Source: Lithospermum erythrorhizon (Eukaryota > Streptophyta > Magnoliopsida > Boraginales > Boraginaceae). From it: 64,000 nucleotides of DNA. Position 1 is the stretch's first letter, and every line of letters begins with the position of its first letter. The notes beneath the pieces are model-generated. The model made no database searches. It saw only the letters and a program-made list of their open reading frames with translations, and had not been told where the DNA came from. Below are positions 35,374-48,540 of this stretch, piece after piece. The translations under genes and the position numbers were made by a program. The stretch is taken from contig JADFUC010001080.1 in assembly GCA_019722365.1 (NCBI GenBank), positions 1 to 64,000 of the forward strand, given 5' to 3'.

Positions 35374-38300
35374 ATTTGTGAGAATTACGCTGGTGGGGAC
35401 TATCGACTACCACCGTCCTCTTACGGCTCCGAGATGTTTCCCGGAGGTTTATAAACTCCTCTCATGCCAAAGGTTACTACAAGGATAAGAAATTCGCGGC
35501 AGGCAGTTCATGCAAAATACCACGGACGATCGAAGAGATGTCCCTCGAGGACCTATTGATCTCTACAGCTAACGTATTCTCGGGAGCTACAGAGTAGATC
35601 AAATCGCAAAGAGCGACTGACGTGATGCAGTGAGGAACATGCTTGCCTAGATGAAAACTTCTAATGAGCGAGCCGGGCTTCAGAAACAGCTGTGTGGTTC
35701 TATACCCGATTGCACCTAACGAGATTTGCAGTCTGGCTCATTCTTAAACTTCTGATTCTAGTACCAGCAATGATAACTATTATTCCTGCGGAGAGCAGGA
35801 TGGCTATCACTGAGGGATGGTAAAAAGCATCTACCGTTGCTTACCAAGATGACTCTAGCTGGATGTCAAAAGATGGTGATCAAAACGTGAAACAGAGCAT
35901 TTGGGTGATCCGTGCCTCGTGACAAATAGTATTGACAGTTCTGCCCCTAGATAGCGTAGGCGACCCGTGCATAAATAAAATCGGCGGACATTATGGAATG
36001 AATGCCTCAGAGGATAATGCCTAAGTATTTAAAGTCAACGGTTACCCTATATTCTACAAGCCGTCATTGGTTGAGACTTCAAGCAAAACAAAAACCATTA
36101 GAGCAAGGGTAGATGCCACGAGCAATCAAACCCGAGTTGAAACTCTTCTAAACCATAGCTTTCAGAGCGCCCACATGAGGATAAATTATTGCCCACATAA
36201 CCTCTGAGCATGAGGAGTATTGCCTCCTTGATAAGAGGATAAATTATCAAACCCCTTGAACTACGTTTGAAGCAGTCCTCGAGGAATTGTCTGTAGAATG
36301 CGTAGGCACCTTGATACGTGAGTGCGGCCATAATCTAAAACCACATTAAGTATGTTGTCATAGGGTCGGATTAAATTGAAACTGCAGTAATAAAAGGAGA
36401 ATGGAAAGTAAAATCAGGAAGGGAGTGGAATAAATCCTGCTTGAAGAAAAGTCGGTACATCAAATATAGAAAGGAAAGAAATGGTCTAAAGGTCGAGCTA
36501 CTCTGATAGTCTCTGAGCAATCCATTGACTTAACTATAGACAAAGATCCCAAATATCACCTTTGCTCTGCTCGAGACCTTCTCCTCAGGTATTAGGAGGT
36601 ACCTCTTCACTTCAAGATCAAGTTGAGTAACAAGGACCTCAGCTCCCCGAACTGAACCCGTAAGTCTGCAGTAGTGCTCAGTACGTGTTGCCTGATCCCA
36701 GCTCTTGAACCTCCACGAATTTCTGCCTTGGCCTTGAGCTAGATCTTCAAGGTATCCTCGGAGAACTAATTTGCGTGAAATTTGGAAGCTACCACTTTGT
36801 CCAATATTTGCCAATGTTGAGACCCCGGCTTTCCCTCATCTTCGAAAGAAAGAAGTCTTTATATGCTGCCGAGGAAGATGGAGGCCTCGATGACCGTGCG
36901 AGAACACAGAGAAGTGCTCATAATCTGCCTCTTCCTTCGGCCACCATATCGAGACAATTTTCCCTCAGGCTACTTGCGTACCTCGGGTGAGAGAGAAAGA
37001 AGTTTGACCTGAGAGAATATTATCATACCTCTTGAGCCAAAGAAAGAACAGGGGGAGTAGAGAGGAATGGCTATTAACTTCCATGGAAAAATACTTGGGA
37101 GATTCCCCGATTATAATTTTCATCACCAGCTATGGCTTACTAGCAGAGAATGAAGAGACTTCACAGCATGTGAATTCAGAAAGAGTGAACAGTAAAGAAT
37201 AAAAGAAGACAACTTCAATTAGAAAATATGTTCTGAGGACAACGTTGTTGCAGGAATCCTGCCCAATGGTGTAGGGATCAAAACTCTCTCCCGAGAACAG
37301 GATAATGAGGACCACTGAGAATCAAAGGATGAAGAAGCCTCTCCTTCCGGCGCCTCTAGCGCGTACTTTGAATTCCATGCTTCTGCGGAAGCATCAAAGA
37401 ATATTTCTCTTGTAAGTGATGACTTGAAAAGCCAAAGGGAAGGATGCGTACTCGTGGGAGGAACTACTTTACCGTATGAATGAAGACATCGGATAAAGAA
37501 GAACTTGTTGACCGTTTAACCAAAATTTCGGTATTCAAGTGGCATCACTGGGAGCGTGGTATTTTGCCCCTTGCTCTAGATAGCCACGCACAAAGCGCCA
37601 TAATTTGAGGCCCATGAACAAATGCAGTCTCGGAGATGCGTTGGTAAGACCCGGGTGCGATTGGTGTAGCCTAACTGCGTAAAAAAGCGGTAGTGGTTGT
37701 AGGGTTCAACTATGAATTTTGAACCTATTCTATGGCATACTCGACCCGTTCGAATGCTAACAAAAGAAGCATACGATCGGAGCCTTTGTATATTTTCGAT
37801 GCGGGCGGAAGAGAAATGAATAAACTTTACTTTCACTGATACCATATCAAAGGACATGTAAATAGCTCCCGTCCAACGAAGAGATAGTTAGCAGGGGCCA
37901 GCGTACTTTGGAATCGAAGGGTGGGCGTCTCTGGGATAAGCTTATGATGAAATACAAGGTGAGGGAGCCCAATTGTGCTTGACCCTTTGGCCATAGCAGC
38001 CATGTGAATACAGCAGCGCGAAGATAAACCCAAGGGCTCAGATACAAACACACATAACCGGCAAGAAATTAAGGCATGCGATGATAATCTTATCTTCCAA
38101 ACATCAAATGGATATACGTAATGGAATCCCGGATATGGCGGCAGAAAAGCGGTTAGTCGAGGGGCCAAGCAGAATCAGGGCCGTCTTAATGCAAAACCAC
38201 AGTTGTTCCCATGATCAGCAAGTCGGAGAGAATAATTCCAAAGAGGCTTGATCCATGCGAGGCAGACCCTTGCATCCAGAAGAATAAGAAGCGAGCGTTG

Positions 38301-40535
38301 ATAACCTGTGAGAAGCCAGCGGGAAGACCCCGAGCTCGATCGTCCCATAAAGATAGATAATTCACCTTGGGGAATGATGTATGATGGGCACGATTCTCTC
38401 ACAAAGGTCTTCTAAAAAAGCTTGACGATCACATAAACACAAAGGAAGCCTTGTGCATTAATCAGCCAGAGCCCACTATCGGGGATATCGCCATGTGTGA
38501 CCAGGCATCTTCCATTCCACTATAACCCGAGGGGAATATACTCAAAATTGCCACAATATTCAAGGGGCTCCTGATTTGATGCATCAATGAGATATCATCC
38601 TACCCATTTGGAAGCTAGGAGGAGGATCGAGGAGGAGTCTACATCTGGTCCTGAGATAAATGACCTTTTTCAGCAGATAGAGACACCTCAGCCTCTCTAG
38701 TCAGGAATCAAAGGCCACATCCCAACAGCAGCAGCCTTTTATATGAGTGTAAGCCTACAAGGGTAGTGACTTTATCCTCTTCGGACCCATGAAATGCAGC
38801 AGTGGAGAAATGCAGTGCGGAATAGTCTCAGGTAACCATAGTAGGTAAAAAGAAAAAGCAATAGCAAAAGAAATCAAAGCGTGAACACTAGAGGCACACA
38901 ACACAAGCAAATCAAGATAAAATCAAAAAGCCATGAGGAGTCACAAATATAAATTACTACTACACTTGAAAGAAAGATAATACGAACCCAAAGACTCGTG
39001 AATTACAAGGGCGCATATCCCTTACCAATGAGAAAGTATTAATAAAGCATTCTGACAGTGAAAAAAGAATTAGTCATCTCAACTCTGAAGCTTACTCATA
39101 CTATCAAATCAAAATCAAAGAGAAAGATTTGAAGTCAAACAGCACAAAGAAGAATGTTGTGAGAGTACTAATGTTCCTTTGGTTGTGCGCGTCCACTCGA
39201 ATAGAGTCGGTGAGGCAAGGGATTGAAAAATCGAAATAAATTCCAAGAGCAAGTGGTCAAAGAAAGCATAGAGAACATTCTGCGTACTCCTTTCGATACC
39301 ACTAAAATCCATGGTTTCCAGACGAGATGTCAGGTATAAGCGATATATATACTACGAGGGTAATGTTAATATGGCGTGTCAGTGACGTTCCAGTCGCTGA
39401 CCGACTCTCAAGAGGTACTAAGTAGGATCATCACCCAAATTCCATACGGGGACTCTATCATCAAGGCTCAACAAATGAGTTCTAAAGTCTACATTTCTAC
39501 GTCACAGAGTTCAATCTCTATGATACATGAATGCAAAAGTACACAGTCGAAGGAGCCAAATAAAAAAGTAAAAAGAAAATAGTAATAAGATAAAATCGCA
39601 TGTAGGGTTCTGAATAAAGCGGGAGGCCTAAACTATCGGTTTCAATTTCGGAAAAATAAAACTAGACTACCAGAGATAGTGCGTGAAAAAAGCAATCACC
39701 CAATCTAGTCTCACGAGCTCACGAGAAACAATTCCCCAAAGATGCAACGATTAATCGAGTGAAGCCCGAATTAACTAAGGGGGCTCATATATACTTCAGA
39801 GTGAAATTTGGAAGACCTCCTTCTATCAAATGGCAGTCTCTTAACAAGCCATGAGGCATACAAAAGAAATTCAAAAACTTGATGCGGTTTTGTGAGGCAA
39901 AAGAAATCTGAATTTTTGCCTTAAAAATTATTTCTATCTTTTAATCTGACTAAAGCCAAAGATCAGAGTAAAATTAGTATATGGAAAAGAAATTGGTAAG
40001 CACAACAAAAAAAATCAAGCTCAAGATTCAAGCATTAACATGAATACTTAAAACATATATAAACTTTTTGATTTTATGATGGATTAAAATCATAATCATC
40101 AGAAGCACTCTGATATCATCGAGGAAATACACGATCAAGCGGTTAAAGTATGAGAAAGATATAAAGTTACCTCTATTAGGTAAAACTTCGAAACTTCAAA
40201 AAGTTATAGAAGCTATGGTGATCCTCGACTTTAATCTTCACTTGATCATGTGATCATATAAAAGTACTCCGTGCTTACAAATTAAAATATGGTGGAGAAA
40301 AGATGATGACTTTTTTTATTTTTTGTCCCACATCTAAATGGTTAAATAAACTATACAAAGCCAAGTAGACCGAAGCCACACAAAGCGGATTCTTTGGTTA
40401 ACATTTGGACAAATAAACCGTGTTCAAAAATTGAGACAATCGAACATCTCACGCGAGTGTTTGAAAACCATTAAAAATAAATGGGATGGCAGAAAATTTT
40501 CACGTGAATGGCACAAGATCTTAACCTTTGCTTAA
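35374..40535 (+). mobile_element. Tat-type gypsy internal region, mostly non-coding
   Basis: No RT, integrase or RNase H could be read. TGAACTACGTTTGA at about 36,256-36,269 followed by GTAGGCA is the motif that follows integrase in Tat elements, and the other copy has it at 48,693. The coding part has therefore been lost near the left end. From about 38,880 to 40,530 the sequence matches 49,600-51,230 (AAATCAAGATAAA, CAAGTGGTCAAA, ATCATATAAAA...ACTCCG), the 3' non-coding region of the element. Similarity stops near GAAAATTTTCACGTGAA. No 3' LTR follows, so the element is truncated. Confidence 0.65.
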
Positions 40536-42635
40536 TTTTCCTTGATACTTTATTTTGATAACAACTTTTTTTGGATCCACTTCGTATTCTGATTCAATTC
40601 GTTTTGCTTGGTAACGGAGATGTTTTTAGGGTTGACTACTTGTTTTAAAGGCATTTTAAGCATTTTAACAAAAGGGTATTATAGTTTTTACATCACGCCT
40701 CCAAATCTTACATGTCCTTTTCATGCACCCTTGATCATGACTAACATCACCCCTCACCTTCCAATCAAAATACCTACTTTATACTTAATAATGCCACAAA
40801 ATGTTTAAAAATATCCCAAAATAAGTAGTCAACTCCTAAAATACACCCGGTTATCAAAATTTAATTGAATCTGAAATGTGAGTGATCCAAAAGAGTCATT
40901 ATCAAAATTGGGTGATCGAAGTGGAAAAATTAGCAAAGGTTAGTGATCTTTGGTGCCATTAGGTCCTAAAAATTGTGAAAGCAAGCATTACTCTTCCATC
41001 TCTACAAAGGTTAATTGATTTTTCTTTTGAATAGATTAAAATTATTTAAAAGTCAACCACCACATCCATCTCTAAAAGATCGTTCAATGAGTCAAAATTA
41101 TTTTAAAAACTCAACCAACAAAACTAAAAATTACAAGAAGAAGGCTGAATATTACATACCCAATGACACCAATTTATGTGTGTTAAAGATTAGAGTCAGA
41201 TTAAGTGTCAAATATAATGAATAAGAGCAGTATCGTCTCTATGAATTCAATATACTAAGTACTAGGCCTTTTCCTAATCTTAATTAACTAATAATAATTC
41301 AAAGAGTAAATTTTTATCTAGACTACTTCTTAAATTGACTCGAACTTAGAATTAACTAAAACTAAGCCAGATGCAAAAGTGGATTGTACTTAATATTAGA
41401 AATGATATAGTCGAGGAAGCGTGATTTAAATGGATCGTCGATTCAATTTAGTAAGTTACTTATTAGTTCATAACAGAAAACATTCTATCTGATTGATATT
41501 GCTTCTCGTTAACACCAATTAAGTCTCTAAGAAACTAACTATATCTCTATGATAGCTTAAAATAGAGATCTTTTTCATAACTTATGCTTATTGAAGTGTA
41601 GCGTACGTTACATATCTACATGTAAGTGAGCATGTGTTAGATTGATAATTAAGTAAGTAAACTGACCTATTTACAGTAATTAATCACTTATATGAGCGAC
41701 TTAATATTGATATCAAGATATTAAATCACAATTATCTTGATAATGGAATTACAGGAAACTAGAAATAAATTAACTCGAAAATTAAATCATCCGATCCAAC
41801 TACATAAATGGTCTGACTAATAATAAGTAGTTCATAATAAGAACATAAATAAATACTGAAATTAATAGCATTCATCATTAACAATAACTTACGTTAAAAA
41901 TATTAAACGATTAAAAGAAATCAACTCGACTTCGATGAATGCTTGGCTCGACAACTTTGATGACTTAACTTACGGAAATTCCAAGATATCTTCCTTTTAC
42001 TCTTACTTCTCTTTTATAGGTTTTCATGCACAATAGTGATGGTAGAATCACTTATTCTTGAATCGCTGACTCATGTAACTCTTAATTAATTCTTCATGTC
42101 TTTAATTGAAATATGATTCGCCAGCTTTAACCGATAAACTGCCCAAACTCAAATAAAAGCAGAAAACAAGTGCAATTATATGGTTAAGGTAAAAATAACA
42201 TGTCAACTAATCTACGTAATTAGGGCCTCAAAACACTATATAATGAGCTTATCGGCCATCTAAAATATTACGCATTTTCTTTTTTGAATAGTTAAATTAT
42301 TTAAAACTTCAACCACCATAATTTAAAATTTAAATTCTAAATATAGTATATTTCTGTAAAAGATAGTTCAATTTCTTTTCAATAATCACAGTATTATTTA
42401 AAACTCAGCTAACAAAATTGATGAGTTATGATTACTACATATTATAAAGTAAGTTCAAAATATTATTATATGTTGATATACATATTTCCGTAATATTATA
42501 AAAAAAATTTATAAAGTGAGTTCAAAAATTAAACTTGAACTTGTCGTAATAATATGTCATTCATACATAATTTGAATACTTTTATCCATCATGGAAAGAT
42601 TGTCTAGAATAATTTTTAATGATCAAATTAAGCTA
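40536..42635. other. Non-genic AT-rich interval
   Basis: No gene, LTR or inverted repeat is recognisable. Short open frames at 40,608-40,808 and 41,015-41,224 lack motifs and promoter context. Confidence 0.55.
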
Positions 42636-42740
42636 TGCTTCACGGCCCGGCTCACCGGTCGGTCGTTAACGAAGTAGACTTGATAAGGCTGACTCAATGA
42701 CACGCCCGCAGGTCTCGGTACGTTTGACCTCGCTAAGAAA

Positions 42741-42845
42741 CTTCCCAGTAGGTCACCATCCTAAATTACCCGGTAAAAAAAGCGGCAACATTGGGTTCTT
42801 ATAGGATGAGCTTTGAAAAGAAGATCTCTTGATGGTATGAGTAGT
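42741..42845 (-). other. 5S-rRNA-like segment in the Cassandra 3' LTR
   Basis: Minus strand: GGATGGTGACCTACTGGGAAG matches the 3' part of the plant 5S rRNA internal promoter region (GGATGGGTGACCTCCTGGGA). The upstream half, CTCATCCTATAAGAACCC, corresponds to the ATCCCATCAGAACTCC part of 5S. It is diverged and has lost the AAGCGTGCTTGGGCGAG block, so it is not a functional 5S gene. Confidence 0.75.
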
Positions 42846-43149
42846 ACCAATCATATCTGGCTACGCACGCGCACATTTTGGGCGTCAGATATTACAGCAC
42901 CGAGCAGAAGTACTCAAGCGTCCTCGTTGAGCCCCACCCAACATGCTATCAGTGTGAGATTAAGAAGGTGGCTCCATAGGCCTGAGAGGTGTCCAGCTGC
43001 GTCATGTACTAAGTTCCCAGCGGTTCGGGCGGCTTACATTATCCTTAACGCCCGGCCAGCGAACACGGGTCAGTGCGTTAAATGAACTGGGTAGCCTCTA
43101 TTTTGGATGGCTTTCCGGGCGCATTTGTAAATTGTTTCCCGTGCTGAGA

Positions 43150-43250
43150 AACTTTCGGTGATCATTTCATCCTAGAATTACGAGGTCAACCACAGCAGGT
43201 TCTTATGGATGAGCTTCAGCATAAGATCATCTTGATGGTATAGGTAGTAC
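43150..43250 (-). other. 5S-rRNA-like segment in the Cassandra 5' LTR
   Basis: The second copy of the same 5S-like module, more decayed. The minus strand has CTCATCCATAAGAACC and AGGATGAAATGATCACCGAA. It shares ATGGTATAGGTAGTACCA with the first copy on the plus strand. Confidence 0.65.
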
Positions 43251-43315
43251 CAGATCAAATCATACATCAAGCATCACCTTGCTTGCTTTACATTTTTCTG
43301 CGATCGGGTATTACA

Positions 43316-43964
43316 TTAACAAACATTTCATCTTAATTTATATACATGGCAGTTTGAATAACAAAATTATAATATTTTTTTTGTAAATTACGTTCAATAT
43401 ATTAATACTTTAAATATTTTCCTCTTAACGTAAAAAACAAAGCGAGAGGTTTACTCTTGTTTAGTAATATCGCTTGTGTATTTAACATAGATTCATTTGA
43501 TATTATTTTTCATTACTATATGTAGAATTTTTATCTATAAATTTCAATAGAATAAATTTTCATGTTTTCAAACAAAAATTTAAAAATTCTTCAACTTTGA
43601 TGATTGAAATTTTAATTATAAACTAAATTAACTTTTTTATATAAATTAATTTTGAAAAGAAAATATGCAAATAGCTAATATTTTAACCCAATTATTCTTA
43701 ACATAATACTTTGATTATTCAAGTAAAAATGATGTTAATTTATGGAATTTAATAATTTTATTAAGTAGAGATACTATAAATTCATTACCATATCTGACTT
43801 GTAATAAGCGTCTACAATAAAACAATTCTATTTGGACGTAGAACCCTTTATTATAGAATTTATATTTTTAGTCTTTCAGTTTAATTAAAATTCATCGAAA
43901 TACAATAATACCCTTCATTAAGGTATTTTAGTCCATTCAAAAAATGAGAGAAACTATGAAGACA
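43316..43964. other. Non-genic AT-rich interval
   Basis: Very AT-rich, no gene, no clear repeat ends. Confidence 0.55.
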
Positions 43965-45937
43965 ACTCACTCTTTTTTTTAGTTACCGTTTTAGCCAAAG
44001 AACCTTTTTTTTTTAGTTTTTGTTGTAATGCAAAGAAGAATTTTTATTATTTATTTAAAAATTTCTGAAAATAAAATCATTTGTAAAGAAAATTCCTCGA
44101 TGTCTGAGGTTTTATCAAATCCGAAGGATCGATTGTCCAAAATGAGATGTCTTGCTTGCTTGACTTAGCTTAGTCTTGATAGGAGCTTGGTATGAGCTAC
44201 CGGCTTGATTTGAGTTTGACATGCTTGAATTTGAGTTAGTTTGGGATAGAAGCTCTACAATACATTTGGATATGTGTCTAGTCTTGATGGTATGGGACAG
44301 ATGTAATTAGGAGGCTTAGTAGCGTATTCCCGTGTTAATTTGTATGGACTGATCTTGAGTCTTGGACTTGATCTCCGGTCTATGGTTGGATGGACTTCTT
44401 GCCAAGTGTACTACGGTGATGTGGGTTGTGTACCTACGTGGTGGGACTTAAGAAGGATATACTAAATTCTGGGACTTAGTAGCTTAATATCTTTACTTAT
44501 ACTGGTGGGATTTTATGCGGCCCAGTATCTTTCTCTTTGCTTTGATGGGATTTGATTGGGATGGGGCGCTCGAGGAAAACATAAACTATATGGAGTGATG
44601 AAGCAAGTTGTTGAAGCAATGCAACTTTATTATCACTAAACTTGATGATCTTTGTAGAATGAGGCTTAGTGAGTTAGCCTCACTTGGATTTGATTATAGC
44701 TTTGAAGCGATCCTGCGGCTTCTGGCTTGAAACTTGGATTTAGCAAAAATTTGGCTATTGAAGCAATATGAAAACGTACTCACAACCAGTCTTGTGACAT
44801 TTGTGATTACCCTCTCGAGGCGTCGCGCATTGATGATACTAATTGGAAATGACAGGGAGGCTTTATTAAGCGGCTTGTTTCACACTTTTGGAATCGGCTA
44901 TAAGGATTGAATGTTAGTGTGTTCCTATATCACAAAGTTATTGAATGAATCTTGTAGAGGCTTTTTAGGGTGTTCATCGCAGATTTATGAATAAAGCCAC
45001 GGGCTATTTAGCTTATTCACGAATATTCAAAATGTTCTTGAAAAAGTGGATGTTAGTTTCTCGTAGATTTTGCTTCTAACTAGAATTCTGGATTTGTCTG
45101 ATAATTCCACAATAGCCTCTTTTTAGGCTGTCGGAGGTGTTCCGACCACGAAAGTGATGGTGTTTACGTTGGTGGTTTAAAATATTTAACTTAGAATTTC
45201 GGAGGTCCTTTGTATTTTCGAGTACTTTGAGGTATGGTGTGTCTTTTTTTGAGAAATTTGGGGGGTTTATATATGAGCCTCCGGGTTTGGAATACTTGCT
45301 TGATTGATTGGTTTAATTTAGGTGGATCGTGATCTTAGCAGATTGAATTTTGAGGCAAGATCGGGCGTAGGATGATATTTGAAATTACTTACAGCCTATT
45401 TGAGTAAAAGAAGAGGTTAGTTCTTTTAGGTGAACACACGTATTATTACGGACCTTTAGACCTTTGTTTTGAGCCCAGCAACAGGTTCCGTTTCGAACCC
45501 CAACTTTCGGACCTGGTTGAGGCCCTAGGGCCACGATTTTAATGTATAATAAGAATAAGGAATTTTCAGCCCAGACCTAAAATTTAATGTTCATTTACTT
45601 GAATTCGAGCAGAGAGTTTACATTAAATTTGAGGTTGATCTTGAGACCTCTGCGTAGCATTTCTTTAGTGCTCTATTTAATTATTAATTTGATTTAAATC
45701 GCCTTAATCCCATTTTAATTATTTAATAAATTTTTCCTTTACATGCGTGATGGTTTAGCATAATAAATGACATTTTTACATTTGCAATGTACTTTTGACT
45801 ATTTTCTCTTTAAATTAACAACGACTTGATGATATTTGATTGATTTTCATTACATTTTCAATGCACTTTTGGCTACTTTTTATTTTTCTTAATCCATATA
45901 CAAATGGCTAAAATAATTAAAAAAACTGGATGGAGTA
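43965..45937. mobile_element. MITE split by an LTR insertion
   Basis: The left piece (43,965-44,023) has TTTTTTTTAGTTACCGTTTT and a second TTTTTAGTTTTT. The right piece (45,744-45,937) has GTTTAGCATAATAAATGACA and ends AAAAAACTGGATGGAGTA. Joined, they read in the same order as the MITE at 27,698-27,932. The intervening 44,024-45,743 is a complete antisense Tat LTR, so that LTR inserted into an existing MITE. Confidence 0.65.
44024..45743 (-). mobile_element. Tat-type gypsy solo LTR, antisense
   Basis: It starts TGTAATGCAAAGAAGAATTT, the exact reverse complement of the LTR 3' end at 54,206-54,225. It ends AATAAATTTTTCCTTTACA, the counterpart of the TGTAGACATCGAAAATTTAT start. Length 1,720 bp with TG...CA ends. 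No internal region is attached. Flanking 5-mers TTTGT and TGCGT match at three of five positions, consistent with an old target duplication. Confidence 0.78.
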
Positions 45938-45999
45938 TGACATTTATAAATATTTTTTCCGTTTCTCTTTACTTCTCTTTCTAGCATTAATTTTACATT

Positions 46000-46215
46000 T
46001 CAAAATACTTGTCGCCACAGGATAGAAAATTATATTTTACATTGTCAATGTACTTTTTGGCTACTTTTTTATTTACGGAATATTTAATTATCTTGAGGAA
46101 ACCAATTATATAGTTTCAATTAATGGCATTTCATTTTGATGTCTTTTTGATTATTTTTATTTTATTAATTTATGTGCAAATGATTGAAATATAAGCAAAG
46201 AAACGGATGGAGTAT
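46000..46215. mobile_element. Third, diverged copy of the MITE family
   Basis: It shares the TTTTACATTGTCAATGTACT and TTTTGGCTACTTTTTTATTT blocks with 45,775-45,890, and ends AAGAAACGGATGGAGTATAG. The left end near 46,000 is vague. Confidence 0.5.
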
Positions 46216-46630
46216 AGACATTAATGTGCCATATAGTCATTTTGGACTTTTCTTTCGGTAACATATCGAAAAGTAGGCAGATTTAAGGAGCGGTGCATGT
46301 GGATGAATGATGATAAGAGAAAGCTAATGAATAATGATGACAATATATATGGAGGAAGAAGCTAAGATATATAGAAGCCAACAAAATGTAGTTTAATTTG
46401 TAATATAAATGAGAATAGCGGTACTCAATTGCATGCACACAAAACAACACATTCAATTGAGAAACTTTTGACTGGTACACTTCTCTCCACACAAATGCTC
46501 GACTCCATTTACACAGTTAATTACTAGATTTCGTTCTCTATCCGTCGATTAGGATTTTATTCATAACGAACTTTATAATATGGTGTCGAAATATGTTATT
46601 ACAACAGTTAGTTAAAATTATGATAAATAT
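46216..46630. other. Non-genic interval
   Basis: No gene or repeat recognised. A 69-codon minus-strand frame (46,283-46,492) has no recognisable motif. Confidence 0.5.
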
Positions 46631-46839
46631 TGAACATCGAAATTTTATCATAAAATGAATCTATCGAGTCAAAGAATAGGGTTTCTACATTAATTAACCC
46701 AAGTTCAGGCAAAATAGGGTTCGAGCTTGACCTTGCATTAAATCTGGGATCAAATTGAGAACCGAAAGCCCTGTTTTATTCATCGAAACTACGACGAGCG
46801 GAAAGTTCCAGCCAGAATATATAAACCCACGGGATAATA

Positions 46840-48540
46840 TGAACATAGACATAAGGCCCGGTGAAATATATCTCTTCGATGAATGCAATGACACACACGG
46901 GGAAAGCGCGAGGCGGGAATCATCTTTATTACTGACAAGATCTGTTTGCCTCAGCCCGGCAGTGTTGAGCAGCGTGGCGAGTATGTTACTCGTCTTAGGA
47001 TTAGAATGGTGAATTAGGAGATACCTCTGACTCGAATTATGCGGAGATTCGCGGTGATCATTAACCAAATGACGGAAGTATGAGGTTAGAAAGCACGAAT
47101 TGATACGCCCTTAGGATACGGCCCAGAAGATTTTCTGATCCATAGATGAAGTATCACACCGAAAGATGAGCGAGCGGTAGCGTTTGGTGGCCCGCTTCTT
47201 ATATTTATCGAGGGGAAGAAGGTGAGCATTCCGGTGTATGTGAAAAGTGGGTGCGCCATACCACCCTCATGAGCACAAAGAATGAAATAGAAGATATGAA
47301 GAAGAAGTCATAGTCCCTTTCGATGGTGATAGCTCTCTGATGATTGGAGACGACTTTCGTCAACTACTTCAACATGGAAGGCTACGGATGACGAAACAAA
47401 AGGTACGACATCGAGAAGGAGACCTCGGCCTTATTATCATAGTACTTTGTTTAGAATTCTTTAAGGGAGATGCTACTCACGATGTCTATCTGAGCGGCTC
47501 AGCCATGCCATGGACTGTCTGCGAGGGGAGTATGTGCGCTGACTGAAGCTAAGCTAGCTTCAGCATCAAGAGAGGATGGGATATTAAGCCAACGATGGTC
47601 AAAAGGCGCTTGGAAGTATGCAGGCATGCAAACCTGCCAATACCCGCCAATTTTCATCCATCAACCTAAAATCATTGCTGACTAGCAAGCGACATGACCG
47701 TTCGATGCATGGGGACTTGACATGGTGGGCCACAGCCTGCCGTGAATTAAGAAGGATATCGTATATCTTAGCCGCTGGATTACTTCTCCAAATGGGCAGA
47801 AGCAAAATAATGTGGGTGAAAAGCAAGAAGAGGGGTGTGGACTTCATCAAGTCCAATATCATCTATCGATACGGGGTCCTAAAGTATATCATTACAGATA
47901 ATGGGAAGGCCTTCAATAATAGGATGATAGCAGACCTGTGTAACAAATTCAAGATAAGGAAGTATCTCTATGCTACCCATAGCAAGCCAATGGAGCTACT
48001 TGAGCAGAAACTGTTGTACACAGTCTCATGAAGAAGGCCGGTGAAAGTCGAAAGGCCAGCCGTCAAAATGGAGGCCTACAGGCATATCGAACTAAATTGA
48101 AACGCATTAACAATGTAAATGCGCTCGGTTTTATGGGACCGAGGCGTACCATTAATTTCAAATCCCCTCACTCGAGTAGCATTAAATGAAAGGACTCGGT
48201 CATTGAAGAAGACAATATATATGTGCTAAAAAGTACAAAGAGTTAAGACTCATGGAAGCGAACAAAGGCTCGTTGCTAACAAAGGTTGGAATGCTATCAA
48301 TCGAGTATAAAGCCTCGACAAGAAGGTCAAAATGCGATCATATCAAGCGAGGCGATATGGTGCTTTGGCGTAATATGGCGATCCGTACACATGACAAAAA
48401 TGCCAAGTTGATGCCTAAATAGGGCCCGGTCCATACATAAGAAGTACATCTGTGGGCGTACTTGATGAGAGAGAGGCTAGGCGAGTAGGACCCATAATGA
48501 AAATTCGCTACACGAAGCGATACCCTTGAAAATATAAATA
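46840..48540 (+). pseudogene. Tat-lineage RNase H and integrase remnant
   Basis: RNase H: IYLFDECNDTHGESA recalls the LYFDGSSNTHGAGAG pattern, and LLVLGLEW recalls EALLLGLEW (46,860-47,012); KVRHREGD follows at 47,400. Integrase: NFHPSTLKS-like zinc-binding region at about 47,640, then VDFIKSNIIYRYGVLKYIIT and DNGKAFNN and LCNKFKIRKY (47,838-47,970), the core with the DNG signature. The integrase C-terminal part is at about 48,370-48,530 (YTKRYP close to the LKKYY-type end). Frameshifts separate the parts. Confidence 0.8.

Larger units (their letters stand above)
42636..43315 (-). mobile_element. Cassandra-type TRIM retrotransposon
   Basis: Two direct repeats of about 260-273 bp (42,636-42,896 and about 43,043-43,315) enclose about 146 bp. 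Both end ATTACA in the plus strand (GTCAGATATTACA and GATCGGGTATTACA). Each contains a 5S-rRNA-like segment in reverse orientation: CTTCCCAGTAGGTCACCATC at 42,741, and TTCTTATAGGATGAGCTTTG against TTCTTATGGATGAGCTTCAG. LTRs carrying a 5S rRNA-derived sequence define Cassandra, a non-coding TRIM. The total of about 680 bp is in the usual size range. The PBS and PPT could not be read. The copy is old and diverged. Its open frame at 42,813-43,085 is not a gene. Confidence 0.8.

Noticed and set aside
37576..38402. Several minus-strand frames of 68-111 codons
   Set aside because: They lie in the decayed Tat internal region, overlap one another and match no known domain.
42741..42845. Possible functional 5S rRNA gene
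   Set aside because: It is diverged, lacks the central AAGCGTGCTTGGGC block and sits inside a pair of direct-repeat LTRs, which is the Cassandra arrangement.
42813..43085. 90-codon plus-strand open frame
   Set aside because: It lies across the Cassandra LTR and centre and has no motif; TRIM elements do not code for protein.
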